From NCBI GenBank assembly GCA_028277345.1, contig JANQGM010000005.1, positions 1-64,000 of the forward strand: DNA of 64,000 bases. The letters run 5' to 3'. The position numbers and the translations under genes were made by a program. The stretch is from Candidatus Bipolaricaulota bacterium (lineage in GTDB: Bacteria > Bipolaricaulota > Bipolaricaulia > UBA7950 > UBA9294). Positions 7,003 through 16,661 of the stretch are shown here, one piece after another (position 1 is the stretch's first letter; each line of letters begins with the position of its first letter). Under the pieces are notes generated by a model that saw only the letters and a program-made list of their open reading frames with translations, had not been told where the DNA came from and did not search any database.

Positions 7003-8266
7003 GCTCAAGTTCAATCTCCCCAATCCGTACGGTTTCGCCATCGCTCATGCCCTGTTTGCGCAGTTCCTTGAGCACGCCCATCTTCTCCAGCCGATCGCCC
7101 AAATACTCCTGGGCGTCTTGATGATCGAGCACCAGCTTCTTCACCAGGTTCTCGACGGTTTGTCCGGTCACCACCAGAACGTCGCCGTCCCGTTCCACGG
7201 AAAAACCCGTTTCGCCTTCGAAGCGATAGATCTTCCGTTTCCTTGGAGCCGGCTCCATCCCACGTCTATCGCGTGCATTGTGCAGCAAGTAATAGGCGCG
7301 ATGCACCAAGTCCGTCAACCCTGAGCGCGTGGCCACGGAGATCGGAAGCATGTCGACGCCCAACTCGCGGAATTGATCTTGCACAAGCTCAACTTCTTCA
7401 TCCGACACGGCATCCGTCTTGTTTCCGACGACGATCTGCGGCCGCTCGGCGAGCGCGGGGTTGAACGACTTCAGTTCGTGATTGATCGCGTTCCAATCGT
7501 CAACCGGATCTCTCGTTTCCATGGGAGCGAGGTCGATCATGTGGACAAAGGCGACGGTGCGCTCGACGTGGCGGAGAAAACGATCGCCAAGCCCGCGGCC
7601 TTCATGAGCGCCGAGAACCAAGCCGGGGACATCGACAGCCACGAACTGATTGATGCCGTCCACATCGACGACGCCAAGGTTCGGAATGATCGTCGTAAAC
7701 GGATAGTCGGCAATCTTTGCCTTCTTCCCCGAGATCGCGGAGATCAGGCTGGATTTTCCGACATTGGGGAATCCGATGATGCCGATGTCGGCAATCAGCT
7801 TCAGCTCAAGCCGAAGGGTTCGGGATTCGCCGCCCAAGCCACGCTCGCAGATGCGAGGCGCTTGGCGCGTCGAGGTGGTGAAACTGCTGTTGCCGCGTCC
7901 GCCTTCTCCGCCACGCGCGACAAGCACCTGCTCGCCGGCCTGATTCAGATCGGCCAACAGCTCGCCGGACGTGCTATCGCGAACGATGGTCCCGACAGGG
8001 ACGAGGACAGTCAAAGGCACGCCGTTGGCGCCCTGCTGGTTGTTTCGCCCGCCATTCACACCGTTGTCAGCGGTGAAGAGCGGACGGTGCCTGAATCGGT
8101 AGAGTGTGGAGACGCTGGGCGACGCTTCAAGAAGCACGGAGCCTCCGTCGCCCGCATTTCCTCCATCGGGTCCGCCACGCGTGTTGTGCGGACTCGACAT
8201 GAAATGGATCACTCCGTTTCCGCCCCGCCCTCCTCGGACTCGGACGGTCGCTTCGTCAATAAACAT
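6992..8266 (-). CDS. obgE: Obg family GTPase
   Basis: Obg GTPases act in 50S maturation and the stringent response. Domains in order: the Gly-rich Obg fold (residues 1-157, RGGRGGNGVIHF, GGPDGGNAGDGGSV), the G domain (GFPNVGKSS at about 165, DVPGLVLGAHEGRGLG, VGNKTD) and a C-terminal OCT domain (about 345-424, FSVERDGDVLVVTG). Length 424 aa matches the family. It lies in the common rplU-rpmA-obg order. Confidence 0.97.
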   Translation of the reverse strand: MFIDEATVRVRGGRGGNGVIHFMSSPHNTRGGPDGGNAGDGGSVLLEASPSVSTLYRFRHRPLFTADNGVNGGRNNQQGANGVPLTVLVPVGTIVRDSTSGELLADLNQAGEQVLVARGGEGGRGNSSFTTSTRQAPRICERGLGGESRTLRLELKLIADIGIIGFPNVGKSSLISAISGKKAKIADYPFTTIIPNLGVVDVDGINQFVAVDVPGLVLGAHEGRGLGDRFLRHVERTVAFVHMIDLAPMETRDPVDDWNAINHELKSFNPALAERPQIVVGNKTDAVSDEEVELVQDQFRELGVDMLPISVATRSGLTDLVHRAYYLLHNARDRRGMEPAPRKRKIYRFEGETGFSVERDGDVLVVTGQTVENLVKKLVLDHQDAQEYLGDRLEKMGVLKELRKQGMSDGETVRIGEIELELEG

Positions 8267-8294
8267 CGGAAGGCGCGAAGTGACCCGAGGTCAA

Positions 8295-8552
8295 TTAGGC
8301 AGCCTGAGTGGGAAGAACGCTCACGTATTTCTTGTCTCGCCCTTCGAAATGCACATATCCCGGAGCTGTCGCGAAAATCGTGAAATCTCTTCCCAAGCCA
8401 ACGTTTTTGCCGGGCACGAACTTCGTCCCTCGCTGCCGGACGATAATCGTTCCGCAGTTGACAAATTCGCCGCCGAAACGCTTTACGCCCAGGCGTTTGC
8501 CCGGACTGTCATGGACGTTCTGGGTTGAACCCGTACTCGTTTTATGAGCCAT
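8295..8552 (-). CDS. rpmA: 50S ribosomal protein L27
   Basis: 85 aa. [23 protein letters not shown] and [14 protein letters not shown] are characteristic of L27, whose N-terminus reaches the peptidyl transferase centre. There is no cleavable N-terminal extension (the FF/A-type leader of Firmicutes), which matters for the neighbouring Prp-like gene. Confidence 0.97.
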   Translation of the reverse strand: MAHKTSTGSTQNVHDSPGKRLGVKRFGGEFVNCGTIIVRQRGTKFVPGKNVGLGRDFTIFATAPGYVHFEGRDKKYVSVLPTQAA

Positions 8553-8575
8553 TCTCTATCTCCTACCTTCAGCCG

Positions 8576-8905
8576 CTAGGCTTGGATCTCGACGCCGATC
8601 GAGGCGTCATGAACCATCAACTCGGCTGGATACTCTTTCTCTACGATGCGGAGCCCGCGTCCCATCGTCGCCAACACGGCGTCAATCTCGCGATCGAGAT
8701 GCTGATCGCTGCGGTCGATCTCGACGTACAGGTCGTCGGCGAACGACGACTGTACCGAGACGTGGAGGTAGTCGGTCAAGGACTCGACTACAGCGCGCAC
8801 CAGCGTCTCAACCGCCGTACGCGCCGGCGCAGACATTGCTTTCGCCTGCATCGTCAGTCCGACGATTCGCCCCCGCTCATCTCGTTGAATCACCGCTTCG
8901 CCCAC
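8576..8905 (-). CDS. Prp-family (DUF464) protein lacking the catalytic pair
   Basis: The position between rplU and rpmA and the 109-aa length match Prp, the cysteine protease that trims L27 in Firmicutes. The fold can be followed: strand VIQRDERGRIVGLTM, helix RTAVETLVRAVVESLT, and a C-terminal helix DREIDAVLATMGRGL. Active Prp has a Gly-His after the second strand and a Cys in the helix (HAGYAxxGxDIVCAAVS). Here these are QA and V/T, and no Cys occurs anywhere. With no leader on L27, protease function appears lost and a structural or assembly role is possible. GTG start with AGGAG 5 nt upstream. The call rests on synteny plus a weak pattern match. Confidence 0.7.
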   Translation of the reverse strand: MGEAVIQRDERGRIVGLTMQAKAMSAPARTAVETLVRAVVESLTDYLHVSVQSSFADDLYVEIDRSDQHLDREIDAVLATMGRGLRIVEKEYPAELMVHDASIGVEIQA

Positions 8906-8913
8906 GCTGTCTC

Positions 8914-9228
8914 CTAGCTCTCGATGGCGGTAATCTTCGTCGCCATGTAGGACTGCCGGTGACCCTGCTTCCGGCGATAGCCCTTCTTGCTCTTGTACTT
9001 GTAAACGATGATCTTGTCGCCACGGCCCTGTTCCTGGATTTCTCCCTTGACCACGGCCCCCTCGACGTACGGCGTACCGATCTTCACATCGTCATCAACT
9101 GCGATCATCAAGACCTTATCGAATTGCACGGCCTGCCCCACGTCGGCTCCGGAAAGAAGCTCGTGTTCCAGCACCATGCCTTCGTGCACGCGATACTGTT
9201 TACCACCGGTTTCTATGACTGCATACAT
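8914..9228 (-). CDS. rplU: 50S ribosomal protein L21
   Basis: 104 aa beginning MYAVIETGGKQYRVHEG and ending with the basic KKGYRRKQGHRQ region that contacts 23S rRNA, as in the L21 family. Second gene of the long minus-strand operon, 62 bp after metG. Confidence 0.97.
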   Translation of the reverse strand: MYAVIETGGKQYRVHEGMVLEHELLSGADVGQAVQFDKVLMIAVDDDVKIGTPYVEGAVVKGEIQEQGRGDKIIVYKYKSKKGYRRKQGHRQSYMATKITAIES

Positions 9229-9290
9229 GAACTAAACACCCCAATTCGAGCCAGATTCTAGCGTTCGGCCCACGGCATTTCAATAGAGGC

Positions 9291-11261
9291 CTAGGATACG
9301 GAACTCCCAGGCTCCACAGATGGATTTGGCTCAAGCAAGCCAAGTGTATTCCCTTTTGCCGCCAGGATCATGCATTCCGATCGGACACCGCGAATCGTCG
9401 TCGGCTCAAGATTGGCGAGGACGAGCACGGATTTCCCGATCAGATCGGACGATTCGAAATGTTGCTTAATCCCGGCGACGCAGGTCCGCGTCTCGCTCCC
9501 AAGATCGACGCGCAGCTGATAGAGGCGGTCGGCGCCGGCGATCTCGCTGACTTCGAGGATCTTGGCGATCCTGAGATCGAGGCGCTGAAACTCCTCGTAC
9601 GATACTGTAACTCCTTCGGGCTCAGCTTCCTCGGATGGCGACTCCGTGGCTTCCGTTTGAGCCCGAATGGCATCGACATCGATTCGTTCTAGGAGCACGC
9701 GATCCTCGGTCAATGCGGTTCCACGAAGTTCGGTCTCAAGGTCGTCCCATGCGCCGTCTTGTACCCCGAGAACCGCCAACACGGAGGACGCAAATTCAGG
9801 CATGTACGGCAGCAGTAGGAGCGCCATGCCCTTCACGAAATGAACGGCGCTGGCAACGGCGGCTTCGTCCTTCGTGGCCCAGGGTTTCTTCCTCTGGAAG
9901 TATTCGTTGCCGAATCCCGCGAGATCGCACACGGCTCGCAAGGCCTGGGCGATCGAACCGCTCTCGATCGCAGCTTCGTACTTGCCCACACACTCCGCCA
10001 GTGCGTTTGAAACTTCGGCATCAACAGCCACATCGGGAACGATGCCGTCAAATTGCGATTGAACGAAGCTGAGCACGCGGTTGCACAGGTTCGCGATGTT
10101 GGAAATCAGAATTCCGTTGACCGCCTTCTCCAATTCCTCCCAAGAGAAGTTGACGTCGCGGCCCTCGGGCCGGCTGTACAGCAAGTAGAACCGCCAGAGT
10201 TCGCCGTTCATGAGCTTCAGCGCATCATCACAATACAAGCCGACACCGCGGCTCTTGGAGAAGCTGTCACCGCCAATCCAATTCAGGTATTCGGTCGCCG
10301 CGATCTGATCCGGCAGGTGATAGCCCTGGCCGGAGGCGATCAGCTGCCCGGGGAAGATCAGGGTGTGGAACGTGATGTTGTCCTTGCCCTGGGCGTAGAT
10401 CTGAAAAACATCGTTCCCGAACCAGAAGTCTCTCCATCGCTCGTCGCTCGCGAAGTATTCGACCACCGCGGACACGTAACCCAGCGCCGCTTCGCCCCAT
10501 ACATAGAAGACCTTGCCCTCGGCGCCTTCGAAGGGGGCGGCAATGCCCCAGTCGATGTCCCGCGTCATCGCCCGGGGGCGCAACCCGTCGTTGATCATTT
10601 GCTGGGTGAATCGAAGGACGTTGCCTTGGAACCCCTTTGACGCAACATACTCCTGCAACGCATCCGACAGCTTGGGAAGATCGAGATACCAGTGTTTGGT
10701 CTCTTTGAATTCGATGTCCGATCCCTCGCACAGCGTGCACCGGGGCTCGATGAGTTCCTCGGGCTCCAAAATCGTGCCGCAGGCATCGCACTGATTGCCC
10801 AAGGCATGAGGAGATCCGCACTTGGGGCACGTTCCCACAATGAAGCGGTCGGCCAGGAACTTCTCGCACTGGCGGCAATAGGCGCGTTGCTCGACCTTCG
10901 TGCAGATGTACCCTTCGGCCTCCATCTGCAGGTAGATGTCGCGAACGAAATCCTTGTGAACGGGCGACTCCGTCGTCGTGTAGTTATCGAACCGAATGCC
11001 GAATCCCTCAATCACCTCGACGATTCGCCGATGATTGCGATCCGCCAATTCCGCGGGACTGATCCCTTCTTGCTCGGCTTCGTATTCGATCCGGGTCCCG
11101 TGCGCGTCGGTTCCCGACACATAGAGCACGTCCTTGCCTCGAAGTCGATAGTAACGGGCAAACACATCGCCCGACATCAACGACCCCACCATATTTCCTA
11201 AATGGGGCACGCCCGACGCATAGGGCCAGGCACTACATACGAGCACATGTTGCTTGTCCAT
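9291..11261 (-). CDS. metG: Methionyl-tRNA synthetase with C-terminal tRNA-binding domain
   Basis: MetRS charges tRNA-Met. The class I core shows CSAWPYASGVPHLGN (HIGH-type site), a Zn knuckle region (CRQCEKF, CPKCGSPH, CDACG, CTLC: two CxxC pairs) and SFSKSRGVG as the KMSKS equivalent. Residues about 555-656 form an EMAP/Trbp111-like tRNA-binding domain (RLDLRIAKILEVSEIAGADR, SECMILAA). The ATG at 11,261 has GGAGGTGGAGG directly upstream; an earlier in-frame ATG (11,309) would place the start upstream of the -10 box. 656 aa. First gene of the operon. Confidence 0.95.
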   Translation of the reverse strand: MDKQHVLVCSAWPYASGVPHLGNMVGSLMSGDVFARYYRLRGKDVLYVSGTDAHGTRIEYEAEQEGISPAELADRNHRRIVEVIEGFGIRFDNYTTTESPVHKDFVRDIYLQMEAEGYICTKVEQRAYCRQCEKFLADRFIVGTCPKCGSPHALGNQCDACGTILEPEELIEPRCTLCEGSDIEFKETKHWYLDLPKLSDALQEYVASKGFQGNVLRFTQQMINDGLRPRAMTRDIDWGIAAPFEGAEGKVFYVWGEAALGYVSAVVEYFASDERWRDFWFGNDVFQIYAQGKDNITFHTLIFPGQLIASGQGYHLPDQIAATEYLNWIGGDSFSKSRGVGLYCDDALKLMNGELWRFYLLYSRPEGRDVNFSWEELEKAVNGILISNIANLCNRVLSFVQSQFDGIVPDVAVDAEVSNALAECVGKYEAAIESGSIAQALRAVCDLAGFGNEYFQRKKPWATKDEAAVASAVHFVKGMALLLLPYMPEFASSVLAVLGVQDGAWDDLETELRGTALTEDRVLLERIDVDAIRAQTEATESPSEEAEPEGVTVSYEEFQRLDLRIAKILEVSEIAGADRLYQLRVDLGSETRTCVAGIKQHFESSDLIGKSVLVLANLEPTTIRGVRSECMILAAKGNTLGLLEPNPSVEPGSSVS

Positions 11262-11294
11262 CCTCCACCTCCTTCGAATTCGAACTAAGTGCGC

Positions 11295-11323
11295 ATTATA
11301 TCCCCGCATCTGAAGAGGGCCAA
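11295..11323 (-). promoter_or_regulatory. Sigma70-type promoter of the metG-rng operon
   Basis: On the minus strand TTGGCC and TATAAT are separated by 17 nt, with the -10 box 34 nt upstream of the metG ATG. It is the only strong promoter seen for the twelve-gene operon. Confidence 0.7.
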
Positions 11324-11382
11324 TCCCTACGGTATTGGAAAATGCGGTTGTACTCGGGCTTCGGAAACGGTATCAATAGGTC

Positions 11383-11685
11383 ATGTGCGACAACAAGCCT
11401 GAAGCGGCAATTCGGATCACTGTAAAGGTGTTCGGAGGCCTTCGCGATGCACTTCCTGACGCTGCGTCGTCTTTCGAGCTCCATGCTCCCATCGAACTTC
11501 GCGATCTGATGGTCCGCCTGCAACGCACAGCCCCAGCCCTCACCACGAAGCTCTCAGAGGGGCTGGCCGCCGGCTATCTCAATATCCTGATCAACGGGCG
11601 CAACGTCCGCTTCCTCCAAGGTGACCGCACCGTTCTGAGCGACGGCGACACCGTCGCCTTTCTCCCGCCCGTGGGCGGCGGCTGA
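11383..11685 (+). CDS. MoaD/ThiS-type sulfur-carrier protein
   Basis: A small ubiquitin-like sulfur carrier of 100 aa. Hallmarks are VKVFGGLRDALPD at the N-terminus, ILINGRNVRFLQG, DGDTVAFLPPVGGG, and the C-terminal Gly-Gly that is adenylated and thiocarboxylated. MoaD serves molybdopterin synthase; related proteins feed thiamine or cysteine synthesis. No moaE, moeB or thiF neighbour is in the window, so the pathway is undecided. It is transcribed divergently from metG. Confidence 0.85.
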   Translation: MCDNKPEAAIRITVKVFGGLRDALPDAASSFELHAPIELRDLMVRLQRTAPALTTKLSEGLAAGYLNILINGRNVRFLQGDRTVLSDGDTVAFLPPVGGG

Positions 11686-11738
11686 CACCGTTTCGGCGCT
11701 GGCTCTGCGTCGTTGGATATCGTGTGGCCGTTGTCGCG

Positions 11739-14700
11739 CTAGAACTCGATCGCGAACGTCAACTCAAGCGTGGCCCCGGAGTAGAAGTCGATGGCGGCTG
11801 TTCGCCCCATCTCAATCCCCGCACCCAAGCTCACGTTCCATCTTGGCGCCAGGGCCAGAACCAGCCGACCGGTCGTTGAGAAGGACATCTCTGGCGTGTC
11901 CACACGAAGACGATACTCGGCCTTGGAATCCACCCTCAGATCGGCCACCGGGAACCCCTCCGGAACCGTGACGGAGGAGGCGACCGCCTGCTTCATCCAC
12001 TCGCCCAACGATGGGGAAAGATTGATGGTGAACTCGTTTTCCGCCGTTGCCGTCACTTGGCGAGACGCCGGCGACTCCTTGATCCGAACAGACAGCGACA
12101 GTTCATCGCGGGGGCCATCCTCTGGCGACCAGACGAATCGTCCGACCCACGAATCGCTGGAGGAGGGAACCCGGTCTCCCGATTTCACGGCCGCCGATCG
12201 GTTCCCCGTATACGTCAACGAGGAATCGAGATCCGCGAACCCCGAGTACTTGGCATTGAACGACCACTCGATCTCCTCATTCGTGACAGGGCGTCCCAAA
12301 TTTCGAAGGTGGCCGCGCAATGTCGAGCGGAGGGAGAAGGTTTCACTCTCTGTGCGCGCGGTAATCTCGCCATGGAGGTCCGTATCCGCCTGCTCGTGCT
12401 CGGCCTCCAACTTGAGATCGGGAGAGATTTCCCAGCCCCCCCAACTCAGCTTATCGCCATCCAGCCGCATCTCGGCCTCATGCACCCAGAGTCCATCGTC
12501 ATCAACCAGATCGGCGCTCCAATCGGCCGAGTACATTACATCGAGGTCGGCGAACGAAAGCGACGAACTCCAATCCCAACTCCAATCAAACTGTTGAGAG
12601 CCGGACATTTCATCTCCCGACCGCTTGACGGGCCGCGCCCACTGCCCTCTCGTCGACAACTCGGAGAAGAGGTCCCAATCGAAACGTAGCGACACACGCG
12701 AGGTTTCAAGTGGCTCATCCCATCGGCTGGACGACGATCGAGCGCGATCCCATGCCAGCGTCAACGACAGATCGTCGCGGAAGAACCCTTCTCTCACCGT
12801 AAACGACCACGCGAGATCGGAGGTTTCCTCTTCGCCCCGTCCATCAACTTCATGCGCCGATCCCTGCCGCACAGAAGCCGTCCATTGAGGTCCCCCGTCG
12901 CTGTCCCACTCGAAGAAAAGGCTGTTTCCCATTCGGTCCTCGGGCTCATCTCCTGAGAGTCCCGTCAGGCGAACGTCATGATTCACGCGTACGCTGCCTT
13001 CGCGTCCCAAATCGATCGTTCCCGAGAGACTCCATCCCGTGCTGTCCGAACGCCGAGAGCTTCCGATCGAGCGAAAGGTGGGCGGGTTATAGTCAACGAT
13101 TCCCGAGAAGGAAACCCCTTCGGCCTGCTGTCGGAAGGAAGCCCGCGCCATCCACCCCGTCGCGGTATGGTCGCTGGCTGGGGCATCGCTGAAGGTATAG
13201 GGGTCGTTGACCGCAATGCCCGTTGTCGTGTGAGAAAAAGCATGAAGCGTATCGGCCAGCAACCAAACCGGCAGCTGATCGTCATCTCCCGCCTCGGGGC
13301 CGATCCACAAGCCCTCCGGCCCGGCATGCAAGGCGCCGATCTCCCATTCGGCGAGCAGCGTTTCGCCGCCCACAACATGCAGGCCGTTGCCATCGCCATA
13401 CACCAGCGTCCCGTCCGCCGCCGCTACCGAGAACACCGGCTCACCAACGACCAACCATCCCATCCCTTGGGTATCTCGGAATCCCCGAAGTCCTCGGCCT
13501 GAGGCAACATAGACGGTGTCTCCCAACGCCGTCAACTCATGGATAATTTCGCCTTCTGTCGCTTCCACAAGAGCCAATGTACCGGATTCGATGTCATAGG
13601 CATACAGCCCCTCCGACGTCCCGATGTTGAGCGTCTTGTTGACAACAACCAGTGCGGTGATCGGAGGCAGTTCGCCGCTGCTCCCGACGACGAGCCAATC
13701 GTCCGACGATTCCGGCGATGCAGCAGGGATGGAAACAAGGCCCTTGCGCGTACCGATCCAAAGACGCTCGTCATCGACAGCCAAGGCCGTTACAGCCGCA
13801 TCCGGAAGGCCGTCATCCGTGAAATAGCGCGTCCAGTTCCCGGCTCGGTCAAACGGAGACGCACCATCCAACTCGACCACTGTCAATCCCGCTTCTGTGC
13901 CGATGAAGACGCGTTCTGCGGCAACGGCAATGGCATGGACGATGGGGTTAGAGAGGCCGGACTCCTGGCCATACGTTTCCCAATCTCCGAAGTCGTTGAC
14001 AGTCAGGCCCGCACGATGACCGAACAGCACATAGCCTTCCCCCAAGCCGATGGAGAGAATCTCATTTCGTCCGGCGATTCGCGCATTGTCATCAAAGGGG
14101 AAGACATCATGGTTGTATCCCAGGAGCACGTCAGCCGAGAAATCCTCCAACGAGATATCGGCTTGAAGGCCCGCCACCGTATGCTGGTTGGGCATGGTCC
14201 GCGCCCGATCGGCATCCGCCGCCGATCCGGCCATATTCGACAATCGAAGCAGGTTTCCCCGTAGCGTAAGCGTTTCCGAAATCGGAAGATCGAGCGTCAG
14301 CCCGGTGAAGTAGCTGGCATACTCCGCAGGCGATCCAAAACCGCCCGCATACACTTCGTAGTCCACTTGCAGGACGTCCGTATCGCCGAGATCAATCAGC
14401 AGAAACAACATGCCAATCTCGTAGTCGATCATGTAATCGACGTCCCGCTGCAAGGGTTCAGAGTTCACGGTAACACGTTCTGTGCCTGGGATCATCGACA
14501 GTCCGAGCATGAAGGTTCCTTCGGAAACCGCATAGTCGAACGACACTCGGAGCGCGCTCGACCCTTGATAGAAGGCATTCGGAAAGTCCGTCTCCAGCAC
14601 GCCGTCCGCTTCGTGAATGCTGAAGACGTAGTTCGGGAAACGAAAATCATCGAGCGTGTCGAAAACAACGCCATCCGTACTGATCTCAAGCCGTGCGGTG

Positions 14701-15797
14701 TTGGCGCGGACATCCGTATGTCCGAGGGCGTAGAAACGGCGCGTTTCCGCGGAGGTTAGCGGATAGACGATGTCATCCACTACGATCTCAGAGGACTGAC
14801 TGACGGCATCGAGAAAGGCGAGTTCATAATCCGTTCCCGGGGTAAACGGATACGCCTTTTTCTCGCTGGCGCTCAAGTCGTTGAGCTCATTGTAGAGATC
14901 GATCAAGTCTCGGATTCGTTCTCGAACGACAATCGACGGGGCTCGCCGCAGCAATAGCACTTGCTCATCAGCATCCAGGACTTGGTACTCCTGCTGCTTC
15001 ATCTCGAAGTCGGGATCATCGGCCAGCGCGTCAAAGAGATCATCGATTTCATACAAACTGAAGACGCTCCGCAGGCTCGATGATGCGGAAAACTGAAAAT
15101 GCACGGACGAGAAATCCTCGGAATACAACGCCTCCAGCGAATACGCATACAAGCCTTCGAGGTTTCTCAAATACGATGCAGCATCCGTGCCCCCCGGACT
15201 TGCTGTCTGAGTGAACACGACATCCGCGTGCGCAGTTTGGCCGACAAAGATAGCCGTCTCCAGCACGCCTTCGGTCTGCGAGACCACGGCTGTTAGAACA
15301 GCCTCTCCAATGAGATACTCCAACTGAAGTCCCGTCATCTTTTGGCTGTAGGCGGTGAGTTCGGGAAGTCCGCTGAACGAGAAATCGCCAAGCACCCCGT
15401 CCAGCCGTTCGGTATCGAGATAGAGCGCGAGCGATTGCATCGATTCGGGCAATTGATCGTTGTAGTGCGCCTCGATGGTCAACACGGACAGTGCTTCGCC
15501 CACGACATCGACCGTCAGCGACTGATCGAGCGATAGACGGCCCGGCGTCAGGCCGGAGGTCGCCAAGGCCAGGGGATGGCCGAACCCATAGCGGATCGTC
15601 CATGTCTTCCGCCCATCAAGCTCAACATCGAATTGCGAATCTTCCGACGCCTCCTGGTCCTCGGCGCCCACCTCTATCTCAATTGAAGGCGAGGTTTCGT
15701 CTGCCGCGTCCGCCGCATCCTCCTGCGCCCAAGCAGCCGCACTCAGCAGCGCCAATCCAATCAGCAAGACACATGAGGCCGTTATTCGCAGGTTCAT
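11739..15797 (-). CDS. Large exported beta-propeller/outer-membrane protein
   Basis: 1,352 aa with a Sec signal peptide (residues 1-24, LIGLALLSAAAWAQ). Residues 25-590 are acidic and beta-rich. Residues about 590-790 contain repeated propeller blades of the two-component-regulator-propeller type (WIGTRKGLVSI, NIGTSEGLYAY, VFIGTEAGLTVV). From about 880 to the end there are alternating amphipathic strands rich in W, S and D, ending LELTFAIEF with a terminal Phe as in barrels recognised by BamA. I infer an outer-membrane barrel with a periplasmic or surface propeller. It is the last gene of an operon with a PorV-like protein and a subtilase, 12 bp after the former. No enzymatic motif is seen. 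Confidence 0.7.
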   Translation of the reverse strand: MNLRITASCVLLIGLALLSAAAWAQEDAADAADETSPSIEIEVGAEDQEASEDSQFDVELDGRKTWTIRYGFGHPLALATSGLTPGRLSLDQSLTVDVVGEALSVLTIEAHYNDQLPESMQSLALYLDTERLDGVLGDFSFSGLPELTAYSQKMTGLQLEYLIGEAVLTAVVSQTEGVLETAIFVGQTAHADVVFTQTASPGGTDAASYLRNLEGLYAYSLEALYSEDFSSVHFQFSASSSLRSVFSLYEIDDLFDALADDPDFEMKQQEYQVLDADEQVLLLRRAPSIVVRERIRDLIDLYNELNDLSASEKKAYPFTPGTDYELAFLDAVSQSSEIVVDDIVYPLTSAETRRFYALGHTDVRANTARLEISTDGVVFDTLDDFRFPNYVFSIHEADGVLETDFPNAFYQGSSALRVSFDYAVSEGTFMLGLSMIPGTERVTVNSEPLQRDVDYMIDYEIGMLFLLIDLGDTDVLQVDYEVYAGGFGSPAEYASYFTGLTLDLPISETLTLRGNLLRLSNMAGSAADADRARTMPNQHTVAGLQADISLEDFSADVLLGYNHDVFPFDDNARIAGRNEILSIGLGEGYVLFGHRAGLTVNDFGDWETYGQESGLSNPIVHAIAVAAERVFIGTEAGLTVVELDGASPFDRAGNWTRYFTDDGLPDAAVTALAVDDERLWIGTRKGLVSIPAASPESSDDWLVVGSSGELPPITALVVVNKTLNIGTSEGLYAYDIESGTLALVEATEGEIIHELTALGDTVYVASGRGLRGFRDTQGMGWLVVGEPVFSVAAADGTLVYGDGNGLHVVGGETLLAEWEIGALHAGPEGLWIGPEAGDDDQLPVWLLADTLHAFSHTTTGIAVNDPYTFSDAPASDHTATGWMARASFRQQAEGVSFSGIVDYNPPTFRSIGSSRRSDSTGWSLSGTIDLGREGSVRVNHDVRLTGLSGDEPEDRMGNSLFFEWDSDGGPQWTASVRQGSAHEVDGRGEEETSDLAWSFTVREGFFRDDLSLTLAWDRARSSSSRWDEPLETSRVSLRFDWDLFSELSTRGQWARPVKRSGDEMSGSQQFDWSWDWSSSLSFADLDVMYSADWSADLVDDDGLWVHEAEMRLDGDKLSWGGWEISPDLKLEAEHEQADTDLHGEITARTESETFSLRSTLRGHLRNLGRPVTNEEIEWSFNAKYSGFADLDSSLTYTGNRSAAVKSGDRVPSSSDSWVGRFVWSPEDGPRDELSLSVRIKESPASRQVTATAENEFTINLSPSLGEWMKQAVASSVTVPEGFPVADLRVDSKAEYRLRVDTPEMSFSTTGRLVLALAPRWNVSLGAGIEMGRTAAIDFYSGATLELTFAIEF

Positions 15798-15809
15798 GTT
15801 GCTCCTTCT

Positions 15810-16661
15810 CTAAAACTGGAAATTAAGCGATGCCCGATGGCTGTTCCCAAGATCCGAGCGCATCGCATACGCCCAATCGAACTGAATCCCGTTGAATCGG
15901 ACGGAGAGCCCAAACGTCGGGCCGACCCCGTCGAAACCGACGCGAGCGCCCAATCCGCCAAGCCAAGCCTCCAACCCGGCCGCAATATGGGTCTGCGTGG
16001 CTAGAAGACCGACAACTTCAAAAGCGGCATTCCACCAAACATCCGGCGCAGGCGACAGCATGGCGGCAACGCCGATACGTACAGACGTTTCGAACGCCTC
16101 CTCGGCTCCAGAGGCATAGGTCATCGACTGAGAAGCGATCGACTCGACGAGCATCGCCGCTCGAATGCTCTCAAGATCCAGCAAAATCGCCGGATCCAAG
16201 GACCAGCCAGCTCCCGTGGATGGAGAGGATGTCCGGAAATACCGCCATCGGGCACCGAACCCGAACGGCCCAAGAGGAACGCCGGCCGCCGCTGCAAACG
16301 CTTGGGATGCATACCTAAAGGGCGTGTCCCCCTCAATCAAGCCGGAATCCACAAAGGCCGCATTCAGGCCGAACCACGGCATGGCAAGCGACAGGGAACC
16401 GTAAGTGATGCCGCCGAACTGCCTCGCATAGAACGATGACAGTCCCACACCCGTTTGCCATCCCAGTGCGGCTGGATTGTGAATGACCGCCGTCGCATCG
16501 TCCACGAGAGCTGTGAACGCGCCTCCCAGACCCAACCCTCGAGCGGAAGGCCCCAGATCGAGGGTGTCTCCTGTCAGCGACATGCCCATTCCTGAGACCG
16601 CCGACAACATCACCAGCACGACACTTGCAGTCACCGCTAAGAAGGATCTACAGTGCTTCAT
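15810..16661 (-). CDS. PorV/UPF0164-like outer-membrane barrel protein
   Basis: 283 aa with signal peptide (residues 1-25, VTASVVLVMLSAVSG). The N-terminal motif LGPSARGLGLGGAFTALVDDATAVIHNPAAL is typical of PorV/UPF0164 and FadL-related barrels: a Gly-rich stretch followed by the NPAAL motif. The protein ends in NFQF, a barrel-type terminal Phe. It overlaps the subtilase stop by 4 nt and is followed at 12 bp by the 1,352-aa protein. Whether it takes part in secretion as PorV does cannot be told; no type 9 secretion genes are present here. Confidence 0.75.
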   Translation of the reverse strand: MKHCRSFLAVTASVVLVMLSAVSGMGMSLTGDTLDLGPSARGLGLGGAFTALVDDATAVIHNPAALGWQTGVGLSSFYARQFGGITYGSLSLAMPWFGLNAAFVDSGLIEGDTPFRYASQAFAAAAGVPLGPFGFGARWRYFRTSSPSTGAGWSLDPAILLDLESIRAAMLVESIASQSMTYASGAEEAFETSVRIGVAAMLSPAPDVWWNAAFEVVGLLATQTHIAAGLEAWLGGLGARVGFDGVGPTFGLSVRFNGIQFDWAYAMRSDLGNSHRASLNFQF

